A stretch of 64,000 bases of DNA from Armatimonadota bacterium (GCA_030601885.1 JAUWAU010000003.1:248001-312000), one strand, 5' to 3'. Numbered from the stretch's first letter, positions 23,511 to 32,936 are shown. Program-made: numbers and translations. The notes: generated by a model not told the origin, from the sequence alone.

Positions 23511-24806
23511 ATGCCAAGGGAACGACGTCTACATCGCGAGCTCGGCACCTCGGACGAGGCGGGAATCATCTGGGCGCTCTTTCGCCTCGCCTTCCTGCTC
23601 GCCTTCCTCATCGTGTGGCACGGGGCCGAGGCCGGGCTCGGCGCACCCTTGACCCAGCCGGCCCACGTCGTTTTCATGGCCGCGGCCGTCTACTGTTTTC
23701 TGGTTCTTCTTGTGTACGCGCGCTTTGGAGAGATGCCGTTCCTGCGACCCGTTACCGTCGCCATCGACTTGGGCTTCGTTACGGCCTGCCTCGGCGTCCC
23801 AGAGGCCAGCGTGAGCTTCTTCCCCATCTATTTCCTGCTCATCGTCATGGCCGCGATGGAGTGGGGACTGCCGGGGAGCATCGCCGTGGCCGCCCTTGCC
23901 TGCCTCTTCTACGGCATCTACCAATATGTGGATCCCGTCCGTGACCTATCCCCCATGCGCAGCGTAATGCTAGGACTAACCGCACGCGGCCCGTGGCTGG
24001 GCCTGGTGGCTCTCGCCAGCGGCCTTCTGGCGCGGGCGCAGGAGCGGGCGCTGCGGATTGAGCAGGAGATGCAAACGGCGCGGCGCCTGCATGAGATGCT
24101 CCTGCCGAGACACTTTCCCCCCATGCCGGGGTATGCCGTGGGAAGAGCATTCGAACCGGCACGGGACGTCGGCGGCGACTATTTCGATATACTCCAAGTG
24201 TCGCCGGAGCACGTGGGCCTGTGCGTTGCCGACGTAGCCGGTCGGGGCGTGTCGGCAGCGCTGCACATCTCGCTGCTGAAGCATCAGATACAGGCCTCGG
24301 CGGAACGATTCCCCCGGCCCGCGGAGATGGCCGTTCACTTGAACCGGATGCTGTATCCGCACTTCCAGAGCCTGGAGTTTGAGCTATTCGTGGCCGTATT
24401 CTACGGCGTTCTGCATCTGCCATCCGGGCGCATCAGCTATGTCAATTGCGGTCAGGTGCCGCCGCTGCTATGTAAGAGCTCCGGAGAGGTTCACCAGCTA
24501 CGCACGGGTGGAATCGTACTCGGTGTCACCGAGTCACCGTTGTACGAGGAACGCACGACTGTGCTGGAACAGGGCGATCGATTGGTGCTGTGTACCGACG
24601 GGGTGCTGGGGCGGCGCAACCCGCGCAGCGAGGAGTTCACGACCGAACAGATTGCCAGCATTGTGGCCGACCGACCCGCAGTTTCCGCGCAGCATACGGC
24701 GGAGCACATTGTCGCCGCTGCGAGAGAGTTCGGCCGTGGCGGCCATGAGGACGACGCCACCATACTCATTGTGGCACGGCTCACCGCGGACGCCAACGGG
24801 GTTTAG
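23511..24806 (+). CDS. Membrane-bound SpoIIE/RsbU-type PP2C phosphatase
   Basis: 431 residues. Five or six membrane segments occupy residues 17-172, followed by a short linker helix (RIEQEMQTARRLHEMLLP) and a SpoIIE domain. Metal-binding motifs are GGDYFDI (221-227), CVADVAGRG, the late CTDGVLGRRN, and GGHEDDATILIV. These enzymes dephosphorylate anti-anti-sigma factors and so switch on alternative sigma factors. The N-terminal membrane part may sense an envelope signal. It lies 34 bases after the LolA-like gene in the same direction. No sigma or anti-sigma gene is visible nearby. Confidence 0.9.
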   Translation: MPRERRLHRELGTSDEAGIIWALFRLAFLLAFLIVWHGAEAGLGAPLTQPAHVVFMAAAVYCFLVLLVYARFGEMPFLRPVTVAIDLGFVTACLGVPEASVSFFPIYFLLIVMAAMEWGLPGSIAVAALACLFYGIYQYVDPVRDLSPMRSVMLGLTARGPWLGLVALASGLLARAQERALRIEQEMQTARRLHEMLLPRHFPPMPGYAVGRAFEPARDVGGDYFDILQVSPEHVGLCVADVAGRGVSAALHISLLKHQIQASAERFPRPAEMAVHLNRMLYPHFQSLEFELFVAVFYGVLHLPSGRISYVNCGQVPPLLCKSSGEVHQLRTGGIVLGVTESPLYEERTTVLEQGDRLVLCTDGVLGRRNPRSEEFTTEQIASIVADRPAVSAQHTAEHIVAAAREFGRGGHEDDATILIVARLTADANGV

Positions 24807-25426
24807 GACACGCGCCTGATGACGGCCCGCACCTTGCCAAGAATCCTGATGTCATCGCCGACCACGATGGGCGCGACCGCCGGATTCTCCGGCCGCAGCT
24901 CGATGCCCGCCCCCGTGCGATACAGCCGCTTCACGGTCGCCTCGTCGTCGAGAAGCGCGACGACGATATCACCGTTCTCGGCCGTCTGCTGCTGCGAGAC
25001 CAGAACTAAGTCGCCATCGAGTATGCCGGCATTGATCATGCTGTCGCCCTTCACGCGCAACATGAAGGAGTCTGCGCCGGCAACGAAGTCAGGTGGCATG
25101 GGCAAGTGATCTTCGATGTGCTCCTCAGCCAGCACTGGCTGACCTGCTGCCACCTGCCCTACGAGGGGGACGTACACGGGCGCCTTCGAACGTCGGCCCA
25201 GCCTCTCGTCGCGGCAAACGCGCAGCGCACGTGTCAGATTGCCATCCCGCTCCAGGTAGCCGGCGTTCTTGAGCACCTCGATGTGGAACTGAACGCTGGA
25301 GCTGGAGCTAAGTCCCACTGTCTGACCGATCTCGCGGACCGTCGGCGGATAGCCACGCTCGACAATTGTGTTCTCGATGAAGTCCAAGATGTCTCTGCGC
25401 CGTTCAGTGAGCGCTTCTACAGCCAT
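24803..25426 (-). CDS. lexA: LexA repressor
   Basis: 207 residues, standard length. The winged helix lies at 1-70 (GYPPTVREIGQTVGLSSSSS recognition region). The self-cleavage bond is Ala94-Gly95 in QVAAGQPVLA; the catalytic dyad is Ser129 (GDSMINAG) and Lys166 (EATVKRLY). It represses the SOS regulon and cleaves itself upon RecA activation. Its own promoter carries a LexA box (25493-25506), so it is autoregulated. Convergent with the SpoIIE gene, overlapping its 3' end by 4 bases. Confidence 0.96.
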   Translation of the reverse strand: MAVEALTERRRDILDFIENTIVERGYPPTVREIGQTVGLSSSSSVQFHIEVLKNAGYLERDGNLTRALRVCRDERLGRRSKAPVYVPLVGQVAAGQPVLAEEHIEDHLPMPPDFVAGADSFMLRVKGDSMINAGILDGDLVLVSQQQTAENGDIVVALLDDEATVKRLYRTGAGIELRPENPAVAPIVVGDDIRILGKVRAVIRRVS

Positions 25427-25467
25427 TGGCTAGCCTCCTTGACATCCGGTGGTGCCACCTCGGCCAT

Positions 25468-25495
25468 AGTATAGCACCAAATGCGCAATTTGCAA
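25468..25495 (-). promoter_or_regulatory. lexA promoter
   Basis: On the minus strand TTGCAA (25495-25490) and TATACT (25473-25468) are separated by 16 bases, 41 bases before the lexA ATG. The -35 element overlaps the LexA box. Confidence 0.75.
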
Positions 25496-25506
25496 ACACC
25501 TGTTCG
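25493..25506 (-). promoter_or_regulatory. LexA operator (SOS box, Gram-positive type)
   Basis: CGAACAGGTGTTTG on the minus strand fits the Bacillus-type consensus CGAAC-N4-GTTYG with one half-site deviation. It overlaps the lexA -35 element and ends 20 bases before the divergent methyltransferase gene at 25526, so it could regulate both. Confidence 0.75.
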
Positions 25507-25525
25507 ACACAAGTGGTCGTGACTC

Positions 25526-26296
25526 ATGCGCAGCGATGAGCTGGAAAGCATGTACCGCCTCGAGGCCACCTACTGGTGGTTCGTGGCCCGACGCCGTCTG
25601 GTGGGGCTCCTCGCACGCAAGTGCGGGCACCGGGCCGGCGAAGGAGCGCCGGGGGATGGCGCTGACCCGGGGCCCGCCATCGCCGACGTCGGCTGCGGCA
25701 CCGGAGCGACCTTGAACGCCCTGGCATGCACGGGGCAAGGGGTCGGCGCCGACATTTCCGATGTGGCGCTTCGCATGTGTGCGGAGAAAGGGTTAAAGAA
25801 GCTGGTTCGCGCACCGGCGGAGGCGCTTCCCCTGCGGAGCATGCAGTTCGATCTGGCCCTGTGCCTGGACGTGCTCGAGCACGTTGAGGACGGCGCCGCG
25901 GCGCGGGAGCTCTACCGCATCTGCCGACCCGGCGGCACACTGATCGTCACTGTGCCCGCCTATCGGTGGCTGTGGAGCGAGCACGACCAGGCGCTGGGGC
26001 ATAGACGGCGATACCGGGCCGGCGAACTCCGTCGGCTGCTCGAGGCGGCCGGCTTTCGCATCGTCAAGATGACTCATGTGCTCAGCCTGCTGCTCCTGCC
26101 TATCGCGGCGTTCCGGCTGCTGCAGCGTGTATGGAGGCGCTCCGATGAGGCCCCGAAGACGGCGCTCATCGTGCTGCCACGGCCGCTGAACACGCTCCTG
26201 GTGTGGATCCTGGCGCTCGAGATGCGGCTTGCGGCCGCCATCAGCCTGCCCTTCGGCGTCTCGATCGCCTGCGTAGCGCGGCGCCCCGAGGCGTGA
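25526..26296 (+). CDS. Class I SAM-dependent methyltransferase (UbiE/Methyltransf_11 type)
   Basis: 256 residues. Motif I is ADVGCGTGATLNAL (about 52-65), motif II GADISDVALRMC, and motif IV DLALCLDVLEHVEDG (about 109-123), followed by RICRPGGTLIVTVPAYRWLW. The end has two hydrophobic helices, suggesting membrane association, as seen in methyltransferases acting on lipids or glycolipids. YWWFVARRR near the start is typical of polysaccharide-cluster methyltransferases. There is no clear ribosome site. The gene is divergent from lexA and shares its operator region. Confidence 0.85.
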   Translation: MRSDELESMYRLEATYWWFVARRRLVGLLARKCGHRAGEGAPGDGADPGPAIADVGCGTGATLNALACTGQGVGADISDVALRMCAEKGLKKLVRAPAEALPLRSMQFDLALCLDVLEHVEDGAAARELYRICRPGGTLIVTVPAYRWLWSEHDQALGHRRRYRAGELRRLLEAAGFRIVKMTHVLSLLLLPIAAFRLLQRVWRRSDEAPKTALIVLPRPLNTLLVWILALEMRLAAAISLPFGVSIACVARRPEA

Positions 26297-26317
26297 GCCC
26301 CATCGAAGACGAAAACA

Positions 26318-26365
26318 GAAAGCGCGCCTGGCCCACTCCTGGGGCGGTGGCGCGCGTCACTTGGG
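26318..26365. terminator. Hairpin between convergent genes
   Basis: GCGCGCC (near 26330) can pair with GGCGCGC (near 26350) around a CCCA-CTCC-TGGGG inner stem. It lies between the methyltransferase stop and the 3' end of the HEAT lipoprotein gene. Confidence 0.45.
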
Positions 26366-26410
26366 GCAAAGCCTCGCGCTAAGCTGCAGCTCGCGTACCG
26401 GTTGCCGCTG

Positions 26411-27181
26411 CTACGTCGATTCCGCCTCCGGCGTCGCTGGTCCGGTTTCCTCGCCGGCCGCCTCATCAGCGCCCTCCGCGGCCTGCTCCTCTTCGGCTTC
26501 GCCGGCTTCGGGAGCCGGCGTTTCCGACGGGGCTTCCTCGTCGATCGCCTCCTCCGCCCCCTCCTCGGCCTCCGTGGCTTCCTCCTCTTCGGCTTCGGGC
26601 TTGGGCGTGGGCGCCGTGGGCAGCGGCAATTCGGGCGTGCCATCGAGATCGGCGTCGGGTACCTCGCCGTCCGCGCTCATGGCCGGCGCACGACCCCTCG
26701 TGTTGTAACCCAGCTTCTCCAGCGCCTCAGTCGCCTGCGTCCGCACATCGCTCGCCGCGACGCCTTTGGCATCGTTGGCGCTCGTGGCGCCTTTGAGGGC
26801 CGGAATGGACTCGCGATCCGCGATCTCCCCGAGCGCCCAGGCAGCCTTCGCCCGCGGCGGCCCCTCAAGGTGCGTGTTGTTCATGATGCGGGTCAGGGCC
26901 TCGTTGACCTTGTCAGGTTTGTCGTCAGTCTTCAGTTTGCGGCCCTTGTACGCCAGGGCATTACCGGTGGCGTCGATAAGCTCTTCGTCGGATTCCAACG
27001 CTTCAGCCAGCAGCTCGATGGCGCGATCGTCGTCGAGGGCGCGCAGCGCCGCCACGGCGGTCAGCCGTGTATTCAAGTCCAGTTCCTCCAGATCGTCGGA
27101 GAGCCTTAGGATCGGATCCTCGGCACACCCGCAGACCACGAACGGCAGAGCCAGCACGGCTGCGAGAACGATTCTAGTCAC
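26411..27181 (-). CDS. HEAT-repeat lipoprotein with acidic tail
   Basis: 256 residues from a GTG. The lipoprotein signal ends VVCGC with Cys19. Residues 30-165 form HEAT/PBS-lyase-like repeats (RLTAVAALRALDDDRAIELL, RAKAAWALGEIADRESIPAL, RTQATEALEKLGY). The last 80 residues are an acidic Glu/Ala/Pro-rich tail of low complexity. Third of three HEAT genes in a row; it overlaps the middle one by 8 bases. It probably acts as a scaffold at the outer face of a membrane; no enzymatic motif. Confidence 0.75.
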   Translation of the reverse strand: MTRIVLAAVLALPFVVCGCAEDPILRLSDDLEELDLNTRLTAVAALRALDDDRAIELLAEALESDEELIDATGNALAYKGRKLKTDDKPDKVNEALTRIMNNTHLEGPPRAKAAWALGEIADRESIPALKGATSANDAKGVAASDVRTQATEALEKLGYNTRGRAPAMSADGEVPDADLDGTPELPLPTAPTPKPEAEEEEATEAEEGAEEAIDEEAPSETPAPEAGEAEEEQAAEGADEAAGEETGPATPEAEST

Positions 27182-28283
27182 TTTCCACCCGTCCTCCGAG
27201 TTGCCTGATGGAGTTTGCCGCCGCCTCTCGTACCCAGTACTGCTTATCCTGGAGAGAGTACTTCAGGGTGTTTGGCACCTGGTCGCTCTTGTCCCCCAGT
27301 TTGCCCAGCGCACAGGCGGCGGCGATGCGAAGGTCGCCGTCGTCGTCGTCATCCTCCTCGTTGGCGTCCAGGTCCCACGTCTCATCTTTAAGGTTCTGCA
27401 ACAGCACATCGACCACAGCGGAGTCGCCGGCGGCAGCCAGGTCGGCAAGCGCTACGCTGGCGGCCGTCCGCACCGCGTACTCCGACTCGTGGTCCTTATC
27501 GGCCGCCTCGCGCAGAGCCTCCACGGCCTCCTTGCTGCCGATCGCGCCCAGCGCCGCGCAGCATGCCACCCGGAGCTGTGGCAGATCTGCGTCAGTGATC
27601 TCTTCCTCTTCTTCCTCCTCTTCTTCCTCCTCGAGTAGCTCCTCCGGCACCGGCAGACCGGCGTCCTCGTATTCCTGGCGCTTCTCGGCCTTTTCCTTGC
27701 TCTCTCTGGCCTTGCTCTGCTCCTCCTCGCGCTCTGCGTACACCTGCTGCGCATCCGGGCGCTGCTGCAACTGCGTAATGAGCGTACCGACCGCGTCAGT
27801 GGCTCTCAGGTTGCCAAGTGTGCGGATCGCCGTCAGTCTTACGATCTCGGCGGCGCTGGTGTCCCGGACCATATCAACCAGGTCTGGGATCGCCTCCGTG
27901 GCGCCCAGTTTGCCCAGCGCCACGATGCAATTCCAGCGTACGTCTTTCGATTCAAAGGCGGCGAGCGCCTTCTCAAGCACCGGGATGGCGCGCTCGTTGT
28001 GCATATCGCCCAGCACCATCGCGGCGCGTCGCCGCCGCAGGTCGGTTTGGGTGATGTCTTCGGGATCGAGGGCTTGGGACAACTGCAGCATGAGGCGTCC
28101 GACAGCGAATCTCCTGATCGTCGCGAGCTCGCGCACGGCATCCTGGGCATCGGCAAAGTCATCCGATCCCATCTGCTCGACCAGCTCCGGGATCTTCGCG
28201 CGCTCGTGTACCAGCGCGGCCACCGCAATGCCAAAGATGAGCAGCAGGACGCAGATGATGCCAGTCAGCCATTTACCCTTCAT
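27174..28283 (-). CDS. Membrane-anchored HEAT-repeat protein with poly-Glu linker
   Basis: 369 residues. One N-terminal membrane helix (WLTGIICVLLLIFGIAVAAL, 5-24) is followed by HEAT repeats such as RAAMVLGDMHNERAIPVLEK and RWNCIVALGKLGATEAIPDL. A charged linker with 11 consecutive Glu separates these from further HEAT units (RVACCAALGAIGSKEAVEAL, RIAAACALGKLGDKSDQVPN). The repeats should be extracytoplasmic. Second of the HEAT trio, 42 bases after the first. No catalytic residues seen. Confidence 0.78.
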   Translation of the reverse strand: MKGKWLTGIICVLLLIFGIAVAALVHERAKIPELVEQMGSDDFADAQDAVRELATIRRFAVGRLMLQLSQALDPEDITQTDLRRRRAAMVLGDMHNERAIPVLEKALAAFESKDVRWNCIVALGKLGATEAIPDLVDMVRDTSAAEIVRLTAIRTLGNLRATDAVGTLITQLQQRPDAQQVYAEREEEQSKARESKEKAEKRQEYEDAGLPVPEELLEEEEEEEEEEEITDADLPQLRVACCAALGAIGSKEAVEALREAADKDHESEYAVRTAASVALADLAAAGDSAVVDVLLQNLKDETWDLDANEEDDDDDGDLRIAAACALGKLGDKSDQVPNTLKYSLQDKQYWVREAAANSIRQLGGRVESD

Positions 28284-28325
28284 TGGCTCGATCCTTTGCA
28301 GGTGCTCGCCGCGGCCGGCAAGCCA

Positions 28326-31300
28326 TTACCACTGGGCTACTTTCAGCCGAGCAAGCTCGTCCATCGTGTCCTCCAGCCGCTCATACTGGGCGGCGGGCAG
28401 GAGATCGTACTCGCCAATGTTATCGACGAAATCGCGCGCAAGCGTGTCGCGAGTACCCGACATGACGGCGTGCACCCAACGCAGCCGCTGCGTCAACTTC
28501 CACACGGCCTCCGCGTCGGCACGCACGCTCTCCAGGCGCAGCGTTTGCTGGCCCGTGACCTCCTTCAGGTCGTCGAGGCCGTCGCCGGTCAGGACGCCGT
28601 CCTCACCGACGGCGGCGATAACGTCACCCTCACCAAGCTCGTAATAACGTGTAGCCTCCCGCAGCCGCTCCATGTGCCGCATGCGGTCTCCCTTGAGTCC
28701 TCCGAGCTTCGCGCGCGCGTCAAATAGAGCATCCACAGCGGGTTTGCCGATACGACTGAGCACTGCTGCAGCCCACAACAGCGTGGGCTTGTGCTCGGTG
28801 GCCGACAACAGCTCTGCTTCCGTCGGCACATCGGCTGTCATCAGGAGGCCCGTCGGCAGCTTTGGATCGTCCGGGTCCCCGGGATCCACCAGCGTCTTCA
28901 CCGCCGTCTCCCGCACCTCCGCCAGCGCCAGAGCGTACCATAGTGCAAGTTCCGGCGACTCAGGCTCGGCGAGATGCCTCGCCAGTATCGCAGCGGCCTC
29001 CGACGGCTCAGGCGTACGTCCTACCCGCGCCTCTCGCATCATCTCCCGAGAGACACGCGCGCCAACCCTGGCCAAGGCCTTGCACGCGGCGCGCGTAAGC
29101 TCCATGTCGGCTGCGGATATGTACTCCCCAATGGTAGACGATGCCGGGTCGTGCACCGTCTCTTTGCCGAGCCGTTGGACCGTCGCCACCGATCCGTACA
29201 GCTCGAGGGCGCGGCGTCGCAGCGCCCTCACCTCGGCCGCGTCCGCGAGGGCTGCCTGCAGAAGGCTGGCCACGCGCCGTCTGGCTTTCGCCTGCTCCTC
29301 GGTGCTCTCGCCGACCATTCCCAGCAGCACGCCCGCCCGCAGGTGGAAGGCGAAAACGATGGCCGCACGACGTTGCGTGTTTTCATCATTGGGGGGCTCA
29401 AGCTTGCTCGCAAGGCGTTCATTGGTACTCACGCCGGGCCAGTCCTCCAGCACGTGCATCGCGACGTCCCTCACCGCTGCATCCTCGTCCGAAAGCGCGG
29501 CGATCACCGCCATTTCCCCGGCCTTTTGCTCGGTCTCTACGCCCCGCAAGTCGGCCAGTGACCTGATGGCCTGCATCCGAATGTCAGGAGCGTTGTCGTT
29601 GATTGCCGCGAGAAGGGCACTGGTGGCTTTCAGGTCGAGCGACAATCCCAGGGCCCGGGCAGCATTACCGCGCGCCGCTGTGCTGAGGTTGGCGTTCTGC
29701 AGCGTCTTCACCACAGCCGGCACGGCCGGGCCGCCGATGTCGCCCAGTGCGATCGCGCCCCAGCGGGCCAACTCACTATCAGGTCGCTCGGTGATACTGC
29801 TGAGGAGCTGCGGAACGGCGGCCACACCGATTCTCGCCAGCCCCTCTGCGGCTGTATAGCTCACCCGGGGATCGCCGGCCGCCATGGCGTTGATGAGCTC
29901 AGGCACCGCTGATCTGCCGACTTTGGCCAGCGCATCGCGGGCGGCGACGTACACGTGCCAGTCAGTATCGGCCAAGGCACGGGCGAGAGTCTGCAGCACC
30001 TTCCCAAGCTCTGTTTGCAGAGCCGGACTGCCGGCGGGTGAATATGCCGACTCGGCAAGATTGCGGAGGGCGTTCGCCGCCACACGCCGCACTCGTACTG
30101 CGTCCTCGGCCTCGAGACTCAGGCGCTCGGCCAGAGGGCGGGCTGATGCCGGACCGCCAATGTTTGCCAGCGTCGCCGTGGCCAACTCGCGAACGTCCGC
30201 GTCACTGTGCTGCAGCGCCGCCTGCAGCGCAGGCACGGCCGGCTCCCCGATCCGCTCGAGGGCCAGCGCTAACTCCTGGGATGCGCCCGCGCGCTGCGCG
30301 TCGTTTGCCAGTGCCACACCCAACGGGCCCGCGGCACGGACGCCGCCCATCAGACCGAGCGATTCCGCCGCCCCGGCGCGCACATCGCGCGGCTCGTCGG
30401 CGCTCAGCAGAGCGATGAGCGGCCCAACGGGAGCGGCCAGCTTCTGTTGCTCCAGCGGATCCGTCGGTGGCTCCTTGACCTTGCAGACAGGTCCGAGAGC
30501 CTCCGCCGCACGGCGCCGCACCGTCCAATCATCGTCGCCAAGGGCGCCGATGAGCGGGTCGATTACCTTCACAGCGTCCGCCACCGCAATGGGCGAATCC
30601 TTCGTCTGATCGGCGATGTTGCCCAGGGAGGCCGCCGCCTGTCCCCGCAGCTCCGCCTGGAACGCCCGGTCGTGGTCCTCGTAGTGCAGCAGCGCGAATA
30701 GCGGCTCGAAGGCGTGCATTGTCATTTTCTCCAGAGCCGCAACAGCCGTACCGCGTCGCCTGAGGTGTTTCGCCGGCGTCTCATCGTCCCTGGGTTGGCG
30801 CTCCTTGAGGAGCTCGATTAACTCGTCCCTGACGAGCGGGGCCATGTCGGCCTTGGCGAACACGTCGCGAACGGCATCGCGCACGTACTGATCCCAGGCG
30901 CCCGTGAGCTCGAGCAGCGGCGGCTTCGCCGGCTCCTTGATCTTCGACAGGGGCACGATGGTGGCGGCCCGGATGTGGCTGTCCTTGTCCTGTATTGCCT
31001 CTACGAGAGGCCCGACGGCGCTGTCGCCCCACGCCACCAGAAGTGTCTCGCACCATTGCTCGATGGGCTGGTCGAAGTCCCACTTGGCCTCGAGCATCTG
31101 TGCCATGGCCTCGTGGTCGCCAATCTGCGCCAGCGCCGCCACAGAGTTGTACTGCACCCATCGAGGCGCGTCTTCCATGGCCTCGGCCAGCTTCTCCTTC
31201 GCGATCAGCCGCTGGACTGCGCCCACACGCTCTGCGGGCGTCCCGTTGGCGATGGTGTCCACCAGCCGCGGAATCTCAGTCCGCCGATACCACGCCAGCG

Positions 31301-31367
31301 CGATGAGCGCAATGATGGCAACGCCGACGATAGCGCGCGTCAGATTTCGTCTGCCTTTTTCGCTCAC
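28326..31367 (-). CDS. Large membrane-anchored HEAT-repeat protein
   Basis: 1013 residues from a GTG. A single N-terminal membrane helix (9-26, RAIVGVAIIALIALAWY) is followed by about twenty HEAT/PBS-type units across residues 35-800, for example YNSVAALAQIGDHEAMAQML and RRRAAEALGPVCKVKEPPTD. A C-terminal segment (about 850-1013) has a different composition. Solenoids of this type bind other proteins. First gene of a three-gene HEAT operon, which suggests an envelope-associated assembly. Function unknown. Confidence 0.78.
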   Translation of the reverse strand: MSEKGRRNLTRAIVGVAIIALIALAWYRRTEIPRLVDTIANGTPAERVGAVQRLIAKEKLAEAMEDAPRWVQYNSVAALAQIGDHEAMAQMLEAKWDFDQPIEQWCETLLVAWGDSAVGPLVEAIQDKDSHIRAATIVPLSKIKEPAKPPLLELTGAWDQYVRDAVRDVFAKADMAPLVRDELIELLKERQPRDDETPAKHLRRRGTAVAALEKMTMHAFEPLFALLHYEDHDRAFQAELRGQAAASLGNIADQTKDSPIAVADAVKVIDPLIGALGDDDWTVRRRAAEALGPVCKVKEPPTDPLEQQKLAAPVGPLIALLSADEPRDVRAGAAESLGLMGGVRAAGPLGVALANDAQRAGASQELALALERIGEPAVPALQAALQHSDADVRELATATLANIGGPASARPLAERLSLEAEDAVRVRRVAANALRNLAESAYSPAGSPALQTELGKVLQTLARALADTDWHVYVAARDALAKVGRSAVPELINAMAAGDPRVSYTAAEGLARIGVAAVPQLLSSITERPDSELARWGAIALGDIGGPAVPAVVKTLQNANLSTAARGNAARALGLSLDLKATSALLAAINDNAPDIRMQAIRSLADLRGVETEQKAGEMAVIAALSDEDAAVRDVAMHVLEDWPGVSTNERLASKLEPPNDENTQRRAAIVFAFHLRAGVLLGMVGESTEEQAKARRRVASLLQAALADAAEVRALRRRALELYGSVATVQRLGKETVHDPASSTIGEYISAADMELTRAACKALARVGARVSREMMREARVGRTPEPSEAAAILARHLAEPESPELALWYALALAEVRETAVKTLVDPGDPDDPKLPTGLLMTADVPTEAELLSATEHKPTLLWAAAVLSRIGKPAVDALFDARAKLGGLKGDRMRHMERLREATRYYELGEGDVIAAVGEDGVLTGDGLDDLKEVTGQQTLRLESVRADAEAVWKLTQRLRWVHAVMSGTRDTLARDFVDNIGEYDLLPAAQYERLEDTMDELARLKVAQW

Positions 31368-31419
31368 GACTGTTGACTCCCTATCGCTACGGACGGTAGG
31401 TTACATTGCTCCCGAAATG

Positions 31420-31448
31420 TGTATACTACTTTTCTTCGTCCGCGTCCA
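31420..31448 (-). promoter_or_regulatory. Possible promoter for the HEAT operon
   Basis: Minus-strand TGGACG (31448-31443) and TATACA (31425-31420) are spaced by 17 bases, 52 bases before the GTG start. The -35 is weak and lies within the 3' end of the GT4 gene. Confidence 0.35.
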
Positions 31449-32934
31449 TTTCCCTCTCTTGGCCCGACGATCCAGCGGCCGGGCCCGCAGCGTTGCTCGG
31501 CCGCCCTCGCGGCTGCTGCATGACGCTCCGGCACGCCGCATACACCCGCAGAACGCCGTCCACGGCTTTGGACGGCGAATACCGCCGAAGCCGAGCGGCA
31601 GCCCCCGCTCCGATGCACTTGCGACGCTCGTCCCTCTCGATGAGCGCCTCGAGCCTGGCAGCGAAGTCGCCCACGTCGAAGGGCCGGTAGTACAGGGCAT
31701 TGCTTCCGAGTATCTCCCGCGCCGATGGTACGTCAGCGGCCAGGACGGGCAGGCCGAGGGCGAGCGCCTCCAGGCACGTCCTGCCGAACGGCTCCGGCCA
31801 GCAGGCCGGCTTCACGAATACGTCTGCTGCCGCGTACTCATTCGGCAGATCCTCGTAGCGGCAATGACGGATCTCGACCCGATCGCCGATTCCGCGCTCG
31901 CGGATCTGCCGCCGCAGCGCCGACTCGTCTTTGCCGGCTCCGAGCATCGTCAGCCGGGTCCGCGCGCGCATCTCGGCAGGCACCCGGCTATATGCGGCGA
32001 GCAAGTCGTGGACTCCTTTGCGATGATCGAGCTGACCCACATAGAGAATCTTGAGCTCGGCGCCTCGGCTGCGCCCATCCGCACCTTTCCCCGGGGCGAA
32101 CAGCCGGTCGTCCAGCATGTTCGGCACGACGAAGATGCGCTCGGCGGGGAAGCCGCTGGCCACGTACCGGGCTTTTACGTCGGCGCTGATGGCGATGAAG
32201 GAGGGCAGGAGTCGGCCAAGCCAGTTGACGACGTGGAACATGGGATGCACGAGCACCAGGCGGCGAAGCTTGGAGCTGGGCTCGGGATCTACGAAGATGC
32301 ATCGGATTGACTTCAGCCAGCCGTGCCTGTCGCACTCTTCTTTCAGGCACAGTTCCGGGGTGAAGCAGGCTCCCTGCAGGTTGTTCAGATGCACGACGAC
32401 GGGCACTCGCGGGCGGCCGAGCCGGTGGATGAGGGCCGCAGCCGGTAACAAGGACGGATCGTAGACGTGCACCAAGTCGTAATCATTCAGCCGGCGGCGG
32501 AGCGCGGCGAAGGCTCGCAGGTTGCGCCCGAGGCGCCCCCACCCGGCCGGGAGGCGGATGTCCCTCCTACTCCGGCTCTCGGCTCCCGACGTTCCAGCCG
32601 GCTTGGAATTGACGTGCCGTTGCCCCCGTGCCCCCGTTTTTCGCGTAAGGGCATACACATCGACGATGATGCCGCGCTCGCGCAGGTGCCGCACGAGCAG
32701 GCCGCAGCTCACGCCGCCGCCCCCGATGACGTCGGGCGGGTAGTCCGGCGTCACCATTGCCACGCGCAGGCCCCACAGCAGAGCCCGGCGCCTAGTCGGC
32801 TCGCCACCAGGCGGCTTGGCTCTGTCCGACCCTCCGGCGTTGGCGGTTTCATTGTCGCATGGGTACACGTATTCGTTCCGCCCCGCATCTCCTGCTGCGG
32901 CCCCGAGAATGCTGTTGACGCCCGCGGCCTTCAT
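31426..32934 (-). CDS. Glycosyltransferase family 4
   Basis: 502 residues as written. The GT-B fold begins at about residue 57 with LRVAMVTPDYPPDVIGGGGV, so the first 50 residues are extra and an undetected later start is possible. The C-terminal Rossmann half has LKILYVGQLDHRKGVHDLL, the donor-binding EPFGRTCLEALALGLPVLA (E-x7-E pattern), and AADVPSAREIL. It transfers a sugar from a nucleotide donor to a growing glycan, probably for the exopolysaccharide route suggested by the divergent sugar transferase gene. Cytosolic or membrane-peripheral. Confidence 0.88.
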   Translation of the reverse strand: MKAAGVNSILGAAAGDAGRNEYVYPCDNETANAGGSDRAKPPGGEPTRRRALLWGLRVAMVTPDYPPDVIGGGGVSCGLLVRHLRERGIIVDVYALTRKTGARGQRHVNSKPAGTSGAESRSRRDIRLPAGWGRLGRNLRAFAALRRRLNDYDLVHVYDPSLLPAAALIHRLGRPRVPVVVHLNNLQGACFTPELCLKEECDRHGWLKSIRCIFVDPEPSSKLRRLVLVHPMFHVVNWLGRLLPSFIAISADVKARYVASGFPAERIFVVPNMLDDRLFAPGKGADGRSRGAELKILYVGQLDHRKGVHDLLAAYSRVPAEMRARTRLTMLGAGKDESALRRQIRERGIGDRVEIRHCRYEDLPNEYAAADVFVKPACWPEPFGRTCLEALALGLPVLAADVPSAREILGSNALYYRPFDVGDFAARLEALIERDERRKCIGAGAAARLRRYSPSKAVDGVLRVYAACRSVMQQPRGRPSNAAGPAAGSSGQEREMDADEEK

Positions 32935-32936
32935 CA

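Noticed and set aside
27208..28644. Long plus-strand frame with a poly-Ser stretch opposite the HEAT genes
   Set aside because: It is the complement of the HEAT coding regions; the Ser run is the antisense of the Glu tract, and no family motif is present.
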